Origin: Deltaproteobacteria bacterium
Lineage (GTDB): Bacteria > Myxococcota_A > Polyangia > Haliangiales > Haliangiaceae
DNA length: 46,617 nucleotides
Assembly (NCBI GenBank): GCA_025353585.1
Contig: JANXOM010000150.1
Coordinates: forward strand, 1 to 46,617
Direction of reading: 5' to 3'
Position numbers and translations under genes: made by a program. Of the stretch, positions 8,367 to 16,280 are shown piece after piece. Every line of letters begins with the position of its first letter. Positions within the stretch are counted from its first letter, which is position 1. The notes beneath the pieces are model-generated. The model ran no database searches. It was not told the DNA's origin and was given only the letters and a program-made list of their open reading frames with translations.

Positions 8367-9299
8367 GTGCGCAGGCTCATCGCGCTGGTCACGGGCTTGA
8401 TGATCGCGGGGGCGCCGATCGTCCGCGCAGACGCGCCCGCAGCCGGCTCGGGCGCGGTCCCTGCCCTGCCCGCGGAGGCCGGCCCCGAAGAAGCGCTCGA
8501 CAAGAAGATCGCCGTGTGGCGCTTCGACGCGCTCGGCATCGATCCCGAGCTCGTGCAGCGGCTCGAGGCGCTGTTCCGCGCCGAGCTCGGCCGCCTGGAC
8601 AAGCAGCCGCTGATCGCGCGGCGCGACCTCGAGCGGCTCGCCGGCGCCGAGCTCGCCGCGTGCACGGGCGAGGAGCGCTGCCTCGCCGCGATCGGCAAGA
8701 AGGCGAACGTCGCGATCGTCGTCACGGGCACGGTCGCCACCATCGGCGACAACTACGTGCTCGACGTCAAGGCGGTCGAGACGGCGAGCGGCAAGCTGCT
8801 CCAGCGCACGCAGAGCGACCCCTTGCGCGGCAGCCCCGATGATCTGATCGAGAGCGTGCGTGTCGCCGCGTACAAGCTGCTCGCGCCCGACCAGCTCCAC
8901 GGGGCGATCCAGATCCAGAGCGACCTCATCGGCGCGAGCGTGGAGCTCGACGGCAAGGCGCTCGGCAAGACCCCGCTGGGGGGCGGCGGGGTCGTCAAGA
9001 ACCAGCCGCTCGGCGCGCACAAGCTGCACGTGGCGATGGCCGGCTACGCGCCGTTCGACGACGACGTGGACGTCCACTTCCAGAAGGTGAGCCCGGTGAT
9101 CGTGCGGCTCCTGCCGTCGACCGTGGTGCTCGGCACCGGCAAGACGCTCGTCGTGACGCGCAAGCCGTTCTACACGCGCACGTGGTTCCTCGTCGGCGTC
9201 GGCGTGGTCGCGGTCGGGCTCGGCGTGGTCATCGGCGCGCGCAACAGCGGCCCGTCCGTCTGCACGATCACCGCGAATGGGAACACGTGCACGCCGTGA
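8367..9299 (+). CDS. Exported PEGA-domain protein 1
   Basis: 310 residues. Signal peptide 1-21 (LIALVTGLMIAGAP). Residues about 47-175 read KIAVWRFDALG...LVQRLEALFRAEL and resemble the CsgG/FlgO-like periplasmic fold, with a cysteine pair Cys99/Cys105 in CTGEERCLAAIG. Residues 179-250 form a PEGA domain (ASVELDGKALGKTPL). A transmembrane helix follows (about 273-291), and then a short tail with Cys299 and Cys308. PEGA domains bind surface structures or polysaccharide. The downstream gene at 9296 is a diverged tandem paralog with the same layout and overlaps this stop (GTGA). Confidence 0.75.
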   Translation: MRRLIALVTGLMIAGAPIVRADAPAAGSGAVPALPAEAGPEEALDKKIAVWRFDALGIDPELVQRLEALFRAELGRLDKQPLIARRDLERLAGAELAACTGEERCLAAIGKKANVAIVVTGTVATIGDNYVLDVKAVETASGKLLQRTQSDPLRGSPDDLIESVRVAAYKLLAPDQLHGAIQIQSDLIGASVELDGKALGKTPLGGGGVVKNQPLGAHKLHVAMAGYAPFDDDVDVHFQKVSPVIVRLLPSTVVLGTGKTLVVTRKPFYTRTWFLVGVGVVAVGLGVVIGARNSGPSVCTITANGNTCTP

Positions 9300-10192
9300 C
9301 GCGGCTCGGCCTCGGCCTCGCGGTGCTGGTCACCCTCGCGGGCGGGCACGGGGCGCGCGCGGACAGCCGCGTCGTCGCCATCGCGCCGCTGTCGACGCTC
9401 GGGGCCGAGGACACGTCGGCCTCGACGAAGAAGGCGATCGGCCAGATCGAGGTGGCGATCGGCAAGCTGCCCGGCACGACGGTCGTGACGAGCGCGCAGG
9501 TCGCCGCGGCGATCAAGAAGGCGAACAAGCCCGCGCTCAAGGTCTGCGAGCGCGTGCCCGCGTGCCTCGCCGAGATCGGCCGGCTCGTCAACGCGAACAT
9601 CGTCGTCGCGGGCGAGGTCGGCGGCCTCGGCGAGGCGAAGGTCATCTACCTCGGCGCGACCGACGTGGCGACGGAGAAGGACCTGCGGAGCACGACGCTC
9701 GAGCTGACCTCGACGGATGCGGACGACAGCAGCGCCACGGCGGCTTCGATCCGCCTCCTCGATCCCGAGCGCTACCGCGGCACCGTCCACTTCGCGATCG
9801 ACGTCACCGGCGCCAGCGTCTTCATCAACGGCGACAAGCGGACGCTGTCGGCGACGGGCGATCTCGAGCTTCCCGTCGGGCCGCAGGCCGTGATGGTGAC
9901 GCATCCGCAGTACCACACGTTCGTCCGGTTCGTAGACGTCGGCTTCGGCAAGCCCACGGCGGTGCAGGTCGGGATGCAGCAGTATCCGATCGTGCAGCAC
10001 GAGGTCGCCGGCAAGCCGGTCAACCTCGACAAGACGGTCTACGTCGATCCGCCGCGGTGGCGGCGCTGGTACGTCGTCGCGCCGGTCGCGGTGCTCGTCG
10101 TCATCGGGTCGGCGATCGTCGCGCACGAGCTCGGCAGTGACGGCCTGCAGTTCGACAAGTGCCGCGTCCTCGGCGGCACGACCTGTCTGTAG
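9296..10192 (+). CDS. Exported PEGA-like protein 2
   Basis: 298 residues, tandem paralog of the preceding gene. Signal peptide 1-22. The N-terminal periplasmic region has Cys84 and Cys90 in CERVPACLAEIG with the same five-residue spacing as in the upstream protein. Residues about 163-230 are a divergent PEGA-like domain (GASVFINGDKRTL). A single transmembrane helix (about 258-277) is followed by a short tail with Cys289 and Cys297. GTG 9296 overlaps the previous stop, indicating translational coupling, so the two products probably work together at the cell envelope. It ends 7 bases from the convergent lipoprotein gene. Specific role unknown. Confidence 0.7.
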   Translation: MTRLGLGLAVLVTLAGGHGARADSRVVAIAPLSTLGAEDTSASTKKAIGQIEVAIGKLPGTTVVTSAQVAAAIKKANKPALKVCERVPACLAEIGRLVNANIVVAGEVGGLGEAKVIYLGATDVATEKDLRSTTLELTSTDADDSSATAASIRLLDPERYRGTVHFAIDVTGASVFINGDKRTLSATGDLELPVGPQAVMVTHPQYHTFVRFVDVGFGKPTAVQVGMQQYPIVQHEVAGKPVNLDKTVYVDPPRWRRWYVVAPVAVLVVIGSAIVAHELGSDGLQFDKCRVLGGTTCL

Positions 10193-10199
10193 CGAAGGG

Positions 10200-11093
10200 C
10201 TACTTGAGCAGGCCGAAGAGCTGGTTCAGGCGACCGTTCGCGACGTCGTAGTGGGCGTCGCTGTAGCTCTTGGTCACCTCGCTGGTGCCGTCCTGGATCT
10301 GCTTCTGCGTGGCCGCGTCCTGCTTGTGCGCGGCCCACGAGGCGTTGAAGCGGAGCACCTTCTGGCGGATGAAGCCCTGGTCGACCTTGAGCGCGTCGAC
10401 GTTTTGCGCGAGCTGGTTCGCGGCGAGGTACGCGGTGCCCCAGTCACCGGCCGCCATCGCCTTGGTCGACTCGCCCTCGAGCGCGGCGAGCGGGCCGAGG
10501 TCGCTCGGCAAGAGGCCCTTCTTCGCGATGGCGTTGCGCGCGCGCTGGAGGAGCGGCTGCACGTCGGACTTCGTGTAGTTCGTGCCCTTCGGCGGCGCCT
10601 GCACCTGCATGATCACGGGCGCCGCGCTGGCGACGCACTCCTGCGCGCGCGCGTTCGCCGCGACCTCGCGCTCGCTCGCCAGCTTCTCCCGATCGGCCGC
10701 CCGCTGCTCGCGATCCGCGGCGAGCTTCTCGCGATCGGCCGCGCGCTGCTCGCGGCCGACGGTGTCGGTGGCCTTGTCGCCGGCCGCCTTGATCTCGCCG
10801 AGCTTGGAGTCGAGGCTCGAGAGGAGCGACTTGTCGGCGAGCTGCCGGTCGATGTCGTCGCGCTGCTTCTCGTACTCCGCGGCGTCGCTGCCCTGCGCCT
10901 TCGCGGCGGTGATCTTCACCTCGATCGCCTCGCGATCCGTCTTGAGCTTGTCGCGCGCGGCGACGAGCGCGTCGCGCTTTGCGAGGAGCTCCTGCTGCGC
11001 CCTGAGCGCGGCGGCATCGGCCTCGCTCTCCCCGCCCGACTTGCATCCGGCCGCAAAAACCAAGGAGATGACGATGGCGAGCCCCGCGCGCAT
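10200..11093 (-). CDS. Coiled-coil lipoprotein of unknown function
   Basis: 297 residues. Signal peptide with lipobox ending FAAGC, Cys17. Residues about 25-145 are almost entirely heptad-like, Ala/Arg/Glu/Lys/Asp-rich coiled coil, containing a 14-residue unit repeated twice (REQRAADREKLA). The C-terminal ~140 residues are helical with no recognised motif (LFGLLK end). Such lipid-anchored coiled coils often bridge envelope layers, but no specific role can be assigned. The start is fixed by TACAAT ending 6 bases before the ATG. Divergent from the glutathione S-transferase gene. Confidence 0.75.
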   Translation of the reverse strand: MRAGLAIVISLVFAAGCKSGGESEADAAALRAQQELLAKRDALVAARDKLKTDREAIEVKITAAKAQGSDAAEYEKQRDDIDRQLADKSLLSSLDSKLGEIKAAGDKATDTVGREQRAADREKLAADREQRAADREKLASEREVAANARAQECVASAAPVIMQVQAPPKGTNYTKSDVQPLLQRARNAIAKKGLLPSDLGPLAALEGESTKAMAAGDWGTAYLAANQLAQNVDALKVDQGFIRQKVLRFNASWAAHKQDAATQKQIQDGTSEVTKSYSDAHYDVANGRLNQLFGLLK

Positions 11094-11099
11094 TCTCGG

Positions 11100-11105
11100 A
11101 TTGTA
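11100..11105 (-). promoter_or_regulatory. Putative -10 hexamer TACAAT for the coiled-coil lipoprotein
   Basis: TACAAT (one mismatch to TATAAT) ends exactly 6 bases before ATG 11093, which would make the A of ATG the first transcribed base. Confidence 0.45.
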
Positions 11106-11110
11106 CGAGA

Positions 11111-11116
11111 TAAGCT
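11111..11116 (+). promoter_or_regulatory. Putative -10 hexamer TAAGCT for the GST gene
   Basis: TAAGCT ends exactly 6 bases before ATG 11123. It lies back to back with TACAAT 11100-11105 of the divergent gene, within 29 bases between the two start codons. Confidence 0.4.
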
Positions 11117-11122
11117 CGCCGG

Positions 11123-11734
11123 ATGCTGCTCTACCATGACCCGCGTGCGCCGAACCCGCGGCGGGTCCGCATGTTCTTCGCCGAGAAGGGTGTGGCGTAC
11201 GACACGATCGAGGTCTCGATCGCGACGGCCGCGAACGAGACGCCCGAGTTCCGCAAGAAGAACCCGATCGCGCTCCTCCCCGTGCTCGAGCTCGAGGACG
11301 GCAAGGTCCTCCGCGAGTCGGTCGCGATCTGCCGGTACGTCGAGGACCTCCACCCGGAGCCGAACCTGTTCGGCACGGACGCCTGGGAGCGCGCGCAGAT
11401 CGAGCAGTGGAACCGGCACGCGGAGCTCGAGCTCCTGTGGCCCGTGCAGCAGGTGTTCCGCAACACGCACGAGTACTGGAAGGGCCGCATCCACCAGGTC
11501 CCCGAGTTCGCGGACGTCATGCGCGAGCACCTCGCGGCGCGCTACGCGTGGTTCGACAAGGAGCTCGCGCAGCGGCCGTACCTGGCCGGCGAGCGGTTCA
11601 CGGTCGCGGACATCACGGCGGCCTGCGCGATCGACTTCGCGCGCGTGGCGAAGATCCGGATCGACGTGGCCGCGCAGCCGAACCTGGCCGCGTGGAAGGC
11701 GCGCATCGACGAGCGCCCGTCGAGCAAAGCCTGA
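11123..11734 (+). CDS. Glutathione S-transferase family protein
   Basis: 203 residues with the two-domain GST layout. The thioredoxin-like half (1-80) has the glutathione-site features: NP(I)-x-x-LPVLE with the cis-proline and the ES dipeptide in LRESVAICRYVE. The helical half (about 87-203) carries the N-capping motif around FTVADITA. The catalytic residue near the N-terminus is not a clear Ser or Tyr (the region reads YHDPRAPNPRRVR), so activity could be peroxidase- or lyase-like. Cytoplasmic, detoxification or redox role. It converges on the pyrophosphatase gene 24 bases away. Confidence 0.88.
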   Translation: MLLYHDPRAPNPRRVRMFFAEKGVAYDTIEVSIATAANETPEFRKKNPIALLPVLELEDGKVLRESVAICRYVEDLHPEPNLFGTDAWERAQIEQWNRHAELELLWPVQQVFRNTHEYWKGRIHQVPEFADVMREHLAARYAWFDKELAQRPYLAGERFTVADITAACAIDFARVAKIRIDVAAQPNLAAWKARIDERPSSKA

Positions 11735-11758
11735 GCGCACCCACGGAAGGTCTGGCGT

Positions 11759-12310
11759 TCAATCTCGCTTCTGCTGCCCCTCGCGCCCCTCGCCGCCATC
11801 GTACGCGGCGCGGGCCGCGGCGATGACCTCGTGGGCGCGCTTGCGGTCGTAGAAGTCCTCGACGTCGACGCGCTTCTCCTCGAGCAACTTGTAGTCCCGG
11901 AAGAAGCGCTGGAGCTCGCGCAAGACGTGGGGCGGGAGCTCGCCCATGTCCTGGTAGTGCGCGAACGCCGGATCGTCGACGCACACGGCGACGATCTTGT
12001 CGTCCCCGCCTTTGTCGTCGACCATGCGCAGGCCGCCGATCGCGCGCCCGCGGACGATCGTCAGCGGTGCCACGGGCTCCTGCATGAGGACGAGGATGTC
12101 GAGCGCATCGCCGTCGTCGGCGTAGGTGCGCGGGATGAAGCCGTAGTTCGCCGGGTAGTGCACCGCGGAGTAGAGGACACGATCGAGGCGGAGCAGGCCC
12201 GTCGGCTTGTCGACCTCGTACTTGAGGTGCGAGCCGCGCGGGATCTCGATGACGGACGGGACGAACTCGGTGAGGTCGGCGGGGAGCTCGATGTCGTGGA
12301 CCGGATGCAT
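11759..12310 (-). CDS. ppa: Inorganic pyrophosphatase, family I
   Basis: 183 residues, the normal bacterial length. EIPRGSHLKYEVD and YGFIPRTYADDGDALDILV include the family signature DGDALD with its metal-binding aspartates; the downstream DDKGGDDK region supplies further metal ligands. It hydrolyses the pyrophosphate made by biosynthetic reactions. ATG 12310 starts the conserved core; longer reading frames upstream overlap rlmN and are not real. TACCCT lies seven bases before the start and directly after the rlmN stop, so ppa may have its own promoter besides readthrough from rlmN. Confidence 0.95.
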   Translation of the reverse strand: MHPVHDIELPADLTEFVPSVIEIPRGSHLKYEVDKPTGLLRLDRVLYSAVHYPANYGFIPRTYADDGDALDILVLMQEPVAPLTIVRGRAIGGLRMVDDKGGDDKIVAVCVDDPAFAHYQDMGELPPHVLRELQRFFRDYKLLEEKRVDVEDFYDRKRAHEVIAAARAAYDGGEGREGQQKRD

Positions 12311-12317
12311 GGCGGCC

Positions 12318-12323
12318 AGGGTA
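12318..12323 (-). promoter_or_regulatory. Putative -10 hexamer TACCCT for ppa
   Basis: TACCCT ends 7 bases before ATG 12310 and fills the 13-base gap, beginning directly after the TGA of rlmN. Confidence 0.3.
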
Positions 12324-13352
12324 TCAGCGCGCCGCGAGTTGCCCGCAGGCGGCGGCCACGTCGCTGCCGCCGGAGTACCGGCGATGGCTGGCGAGGCCGG
12401 CGTCGGCGAGGACGCCGCGGAACGCCGCCTCCCGCGGGCTGCGGCGGAACGGATCGCCATCGCCGATCGCGTTGTACGGGATGATCGAGAGGCGCGGCCG
12501 GATGCCGGTCGCCGCGGCGAACGCGTGGGCCGCGTCGGCGAGCGCGCGCGCGTGGTCATCGCCGTCGTTGACGCCGTCGAGCAGCGCGACGGCCCACATC
12601 GGCGCGAGGCCGGTGGCGCGCGCGTGATCCGCCGCCGCCGCGACGACCTCGGGGAACGCGTGGGCGCGCGTGATGGGCATGAGCGAGCTCCGGCGCTCCG
12701 GCCGCGCGCTCCCGATCGAGACGCCGAGGCGCACGTGGGGCTGCGCGGCGGCCAGGCGCCGGATGCCCGCGGGGAGCCCCGCGGTGCACACGGTGATCGC
12801 CCGCGCATCGATGCCGAGGGCGCACGGCTCGGTCATGACGGCGATCGCGGCGAGGACCGCGTCGAGGTTCGCGAGCGGCTCGCCCATGCCCTGGAAGACG
12901 ACGCCATGGACTCGGCCGGCGGTGAGCCGCGCCCGCACGATGCGCACCTGCTCGACGATCTCCCACGCCGCCAGGTTCCGCGTCAGGCCGAGCCGGCCCG
13001 TCGCGCAGAACGCGCACGCGAGCGCGCAGCCGACCTGCGAGCTGACGCACACCGTGAACCGCTCCGGGTTCTCGAGCGGGATTCGCACGGCCTCGAAGCG
13101 GGCGCCGTCGGCCGCCGCGAGCAGATACTTCACGAAGGGATCGAGCGCGCTCGCCGTCTCCGCCACGACCTCGAGCGCGGGCACGGTCGCCGCCGCGCGC
13201 ACCGCGTCCGCCGCCGTGCGCCGGATCGCCGAGGTCGCCGCGATCGGCTCGCCGCGATGCGCCTGCGCGACGAGCTTGCGCGCCTCCGCCAGGGTGACGC
13301 CGGGGACGGCATCCACGAGCTGCGTGGGCGTCACGGCCTGCAGGGCGATCAC
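12324..13352 (-). CDS. rlmN: 23S rRNA (adenine2503-C2)-methyltransferase RlmN
   Basis: 342 residues. Radical-SAM cluster motif CALACAFC (Cys109, Cys113, Cys116) in the family context SSQVGCALACAFCATG, then GMGEPLANLD, and the C-terminal GSDVAAACGQL containing Cys336, equivalent to the mono-methylated catalytic cysteine. The enzyme methylates C2 of A2503 in 23S rRNA (and A37 of some tRNAs) by a ping-pong methyl transfer. The N-terminal accessory domain is short but present. GTG 13352 is the start, with TAGGGT six bases upstream. It precedes ppa by 13 bases on the same strand. Confidence 0.92.
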   Translation of the reverse strand: MIALQAVTPTQLVDAVPGVTLAEARKLVAQAHRGEPIAATSAIRRTAADAVRAAATVPALEVVAETASALDPFVKYLLAAADGARFEAVRIPLENPERFTVCVSSQVGCALACAFCATGRLGLTRNLAAWEIVEQVRIVRARLTAGRVHGVVFQGMGEPLANLDAVLAAIAVMTEPCALGIDARAITVCTAGLPAGIRRLAAAQPHVRLGVSIGSARPERRSSLMPITRAHAFPEVVAAAADHARATGLAPMWAVALLDGVNDGDDHARALADAAHAFAAATGIRPRLSIIPYNAIGDGDPFRRSPREAAFRGVLADAGLASHRRYSGGSDVAAACGQLAAR

Positions 13353-13358
13353 GCGTAA

Positions 13359-13364
13359 ACCCTA
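13359..13364 (-). promoter_or_regulatory. Putative -10 hexamer TAGGGT for rlmN
   Basis: TAGGGT ends exactly 6 bases before GTG 13352; no Shine-Dalgarno is present between. Confidence 0.35.
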
Positions 13365-13429
13365 ACGGAACTGCGGACGTAGCGATAGAAGCAATGGCCC
13401 GCGCGCTTTGCGGCTGCGCGCGGCCACGG

Positions 13430-13435
13430 TACGGT
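13430..13435 (+). promoter_or_regulatory. Putative -10 hexamer TACGGT for the PDZ protease
   Basis: TACGGT ends 5 bases before GTG 13441 and argues against the longer frame beginning at 13408. Confidence 0.3.
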
Positions 13436-13440
13436 TACGC

Positions 13441-14847
13441 GTGGCGTACCCCGAGGTCATTCGTGTATTTGCGACATCGCAAGATCCCGACTTCGACGGT
13501 CCCTGGCAGGCTCGCACGCCCTCGAACAGCACCGGCTCGGCCGTCGTCATCGGCAAGCGCCTCCTCCTGACGGGCGCCCACGTCGTCGCGAACGCGACCT
13601 TCCTGCAGGTCCAGAAGCAATCGCAGCCCGACAAGGCCATCGCGCGCGTGAAGGCGGTCAGCCACGACTGCGATCTCGCGCTCCTCGAGGTCGTGGAGCC
13701 CGCGGACTTCCTCGACGACATCGAGCCCGCCGAGGTCGGCGACATGCCGAGCCTGCGCGACGAGGTCGCCGTGGTCGGCTACCCGGTCGGCGGCGAGGAG
13801 ATCTCGATCACCGAGGGCGTCGTGTCGCGCATCGAGGTCCAGCGCTACAGTCACTCGCAACGCCACCTGCTCGCGGTGACCGTCGACGCGGCCATCAACG
13901 CCGGCAACAGCGGCGGTCCGGTGTTCGGCGACGGCAAGGTCGTCGGCATCGCGTTCCAGAAGCTGACGGGCGTCGACAACATCGGCGAGATGGTGCCGCC
14001 GCCGATCATCCGCGCGTTCCTCGACGGCGTGCGCGCCGGCAAGACGCAGGAGGTGCCGGCGCTCGGCATCACCACGCAGAACCTCGAGAACCCGCTGCTC
14101 CGCCGCCAGCTCGGCCTCGACATCGGCGAGCGCGGCGTCGTCGTCCTGCACATCGACTACGACGGCTCGGTCGACGGCGTGCTCAAGCCCCGCGACGTCA
14201 TCACGGCGATCGACGGCCACTCGATCGCGAGCAACGGCACGATCCAGTACGTCAACTCGTACCGCACCCGGTACGACGTCGTGCTCGGCCATCGCTACGT
14301 CGGCGATGTCATCAAGCTCGACATCAAGCGCGGCGGCGTGGCGCAGACCGTGGACGTGGAGCTCAAGCGCTGGACGCCGCTCGTCGCGCGCTCGCGCTAC
14401 GACCTGCCGCCGCAGTACTTCATGTACGGCGGCCTCGTGTTCCAGACGCTGACCCGCGACTACCTGACGACGTGGGACAAGTGGTGGAACAAGGCGCCGA
14501 AGGAGTTCTTGAACTTCTACTACCTCGGCTTCCGCTCGCCGGAGCAGCACGAGGTCGTGATCCTGACGCAGATCCTCGCCGACGAGATCAACGTCGGCTA
14601 CAGCCACCTCTACAACGAGGCCGTCGCCACCCTCGACGGCCGGGTGCCGCGCGACATGGAGGACTTCGTGGCCCGCCTGTCGGAGGCGGTCGGCGTCGTC
14701 GAGATCTGCACGACCTCGGGCGGCATGATCATGCTGGACGCGGCCGAGGTCCGCAAAGCGAACCCGCGCATCCTCGCGCGCTACCACATCCCGCGCGACC
14801 GCACGCCCGGGCTGCCGGGCGCGCTACCGCTGCGCGCCGTGCCCTAG
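13441..14847 (+). CDS. Trypsin-like serine protease with PDZ domain (DegP/Deg9-like)
   Basis: 468 residues. Catalytic triad His47 (LTGAHVV), Asp78 (DCDLALLE) and Ser157 (NAGNSGGPV). A PDZ region follows (about 205-305, GVLKPRDVITAIDG), then a C-terminal domain of about 150 residues beginning near YFMYGGLVFQTLT. That order, with the YGGLVFQ block after the PDZ, is the arrangement of plant/bacterial Deg9-like proteases and not classical DegP. There is no signal peptide with the GTG 13441 start, so the enzyme is predicted cytoplasmic. A start upstream would add only an Arg-rich stretch. Its 3' end overlaps a broken leftward reading frame. Confidence 0.88.
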   Translation: MAYPEVIRVFATSQDPDFDGPWQARTPSNSTGSAVVIGKRLLLTGAHVVANATFLQVQKQSQPDKAIARVKAVSHDCDLALLEVVEPADFLDDIEPAEVGDMPSLRDEVAVVGYPVGGEEISITEGVVSRIEVQRYSHSQRHLLAVTVDAAINAGNSGGPVFGDGKVVGIAFQKLTGVDNIGEMVPPPIIRAFLDGVRAGKTQEVPALGITTQNLENPLLRRQLGLDIGERGVVVLHIDYDGSVDGVLKPRDVITAIDGHSIASNGTIQYVNSYRTRYDVVLGHRYVGDVIKLDIKRGGVAQTVDVELKRWTPLVARSRYDLPPQYFMYGGLVFQTLTRDYLTTWDKWWNKAPKEFLNFYYLGFRSPEQHEVVILTQILADEINVGYSHLYNEAVATLDGRVPRDMEDFVARLSEAVGVVEICTTSGGMIMLDAAEVRKANPRILARYHIPRDRTPGLPGALPLRAVP

Positions 14848-15370
14848 CTCGAACGCGACGGCCGGCGGGCGCGTCGGGATCGATCGCCGGGGGGCCCACG
14901 GCGGAGAGGAGGGTCACGTGGTCGCCGTCGGTGCAGACGTCGCCGAGCCACGCGCTCGTCGGCGTCTCGATCGCACGGAGCGGGCCGAGGCCGGACGCGT
15001 CGGCGATCGCGCAGCGGATCGAGAGGTCGGTCCCGCCGTGGACGTCCGGCGTCGCCATGCCGCAGACCGCGGCGCGGGCGCCGAAGCCCGGCCCGTTCGC
15101 GTCGAGCATTCGCCGCCCGCCGTCGGTGTGGAACGGGTACGCCGTGGCGGCGATCTGCACGTCGACCTGGCGCCCGCCATCGTCACGCGCGCGGGTGAAC
15201 ACGAGCGACATGCCGGGCGCGCCGTCGATCGCCCGCTCGACGACCGGCGTCCTGTCGCGCTCGGTGAGGCCGCCGGGGGCGGCGAGGCGTCGCTGCAGGC
15301 GCCGCCCGCGAGCGCGAGCGTGACGGCGTAGGGGACCGGAGACCGTGGCCATGCAGGAGGTAGTGGTCAT
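14824..15370 (-). pseudogene. Frame-broken lipoprotein gene
   Basis: Three minus-strand frames must be joined to read one plausible protein. An ATG at 15370 opens a short start. A typical lipobox (ALAGGAC followed by a Ser/Pro/Ala linker) is in a second frame. The body (about 15260-14880, including MSLVFTRARDDGG and WLGDVCTDGDHVTLL) is back in the first frame. The end (AVAFELGHGAQR then TAG at 14824) needs another shift near 14870. Third-codon G/C switches frame at the same points. The product would be a small secreted lipoprotein with several cysteines. Either a decayed gene or local sequence errors in GC runs; homologs not recognised. If intact, it overlaps the protease gene by 24 bases. 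Confidence 0.45.
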
Positions 15371-15375
15371 GAAAT

Positions 15376-15960
15376 TCACTCCGGGTTCCGGCGGCCGGAC
15401 GGACACACCCGGACACGAAGCCGTGCGTGACCGGCGCGGCGTACGGGTTGCCGTCGCAGTCGGAGCCGACCTTGCCCCGTCAACGACCCGCACGCCTTCA
15501 CGCCGATGCCCGCCTCGATCGCGAGCTTCCAGCGCTTGAAGCTCGCCGCCGCCTTGCCCTCGAGCAACCCCTGGGGCCCTGCCTCGAAGCACCCGACCGA
15601 GGTGCCGTTCGCGCAGCAGGCCTCGCAGCGGCCCGTGGGCTTACCTCGCTCCACGGCCGCCGACGCGGTCACGCCCACGCCGAGCCGGACGCTCGCCTTC
15701 ACGTCGGCGTACTTGCACATCTGCGTGCCGACCCAGCCGAGCTTCGACTCGAGGATCGTGCAGCGCTCGATCTCCTCGCCGCGGTACACCGGACCTGCGG
15801 TTCGCGTGCATGCACGGGGCGAATTGCACCGGCCATGCCGTCGACCGGCGCGCCGTCCTCGCGGACCTCCACGCCGGGCGGCGGGCGCCGACACCTGCGG
15901 GCCGCGGCACGCAGCGCGAGCCGGCCCTCGCCGTGGGCGCCGGGCGTTGTCGGCTCGACG
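15376..15960 (-). pseudogene. Frame-broken cysteine-rich protein gene
   Basis: The middle part (about 15795-15470) is convincing coding sequence: GEEIERCTILESKLGWVG, KYADVKASVRLGVGV, CEACCANGTSVGCFEAG. After LTG near 15470 the coding signal moves to another frame (VGSDCDGNPYAAP) and possibly back before the TGA at 15376. Before 15795 the sense sequence (EVREDGAPVDGM) lies in yet another frame. At least three shifts are needed. The stop stands 5 bases before the ATG of the next broken gene, so the two were probably one operon. Cysteine-rich and likely exported, function unknown. The 5' end cannot be located. Confidence 0.4.
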
Positions 15961-15995
15961 AGCCGTCGCCGATGCGCGCGGGCCTTCCGCGAGGT

Positions 15996-16271
15996 ATGAA
16001 CCCGGTGCGCACCATGCTCGGCATCGATCTCGCGCTCCTCGCCGCCGCGGGCGTCGTCCTGGTCGGGCTCGGCGCCTGGCTCGGCGGTCGTCTGGGCGAG
16101 CGCTCGACCACGCGCCAGCGTCGCCTCCAGGGAGCGCGGAACGCGGCCGCGGAGCAGCGTCGCCTGGCGGAGCGGTGCGCTGCGTGTGACGAACCGGTCG
16201 ACCCCGCGACAGACGTTCTCGAAGCTGGCCGGTGGTGGCACATCGGCTGTTACCGAAACCTCGTGCAATAG
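15996..16271 (+). CDS. Small membrane protein with zinc-ribbon-like tail
   Basis: 91 residues: a single transmembrane helix near the N-terminus (LALLAAAGVVLVGLGAWLGG), a basic Gln/Arg-rich linker, then CAACDEP...HIGC, i.e. Cys-x2-Cys and His-x2-Cys spaced like a treble-clef/zinc-ribbon site. The zinc knuckle would face the cytoplasm. ATG 15996 and ATG 16014 are both possible; 15996 is used because it is first, although no ribosome site or promoter hexamer stands out. Nine bases separate it from the SPFH gene, so the two probably form one unit. Not a recognised family. Confidence 0.65.
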   Translation: MNPVRTMLGIDLALLAAAGVVLVGLGAWLGGRLGERSTTRQRRLQGARNAAAEQRRLAERCAACDEPVDPATDVLEAGRWWHIGCYRNLVQ

Positions 16272-16280
16272 GACAACGAC

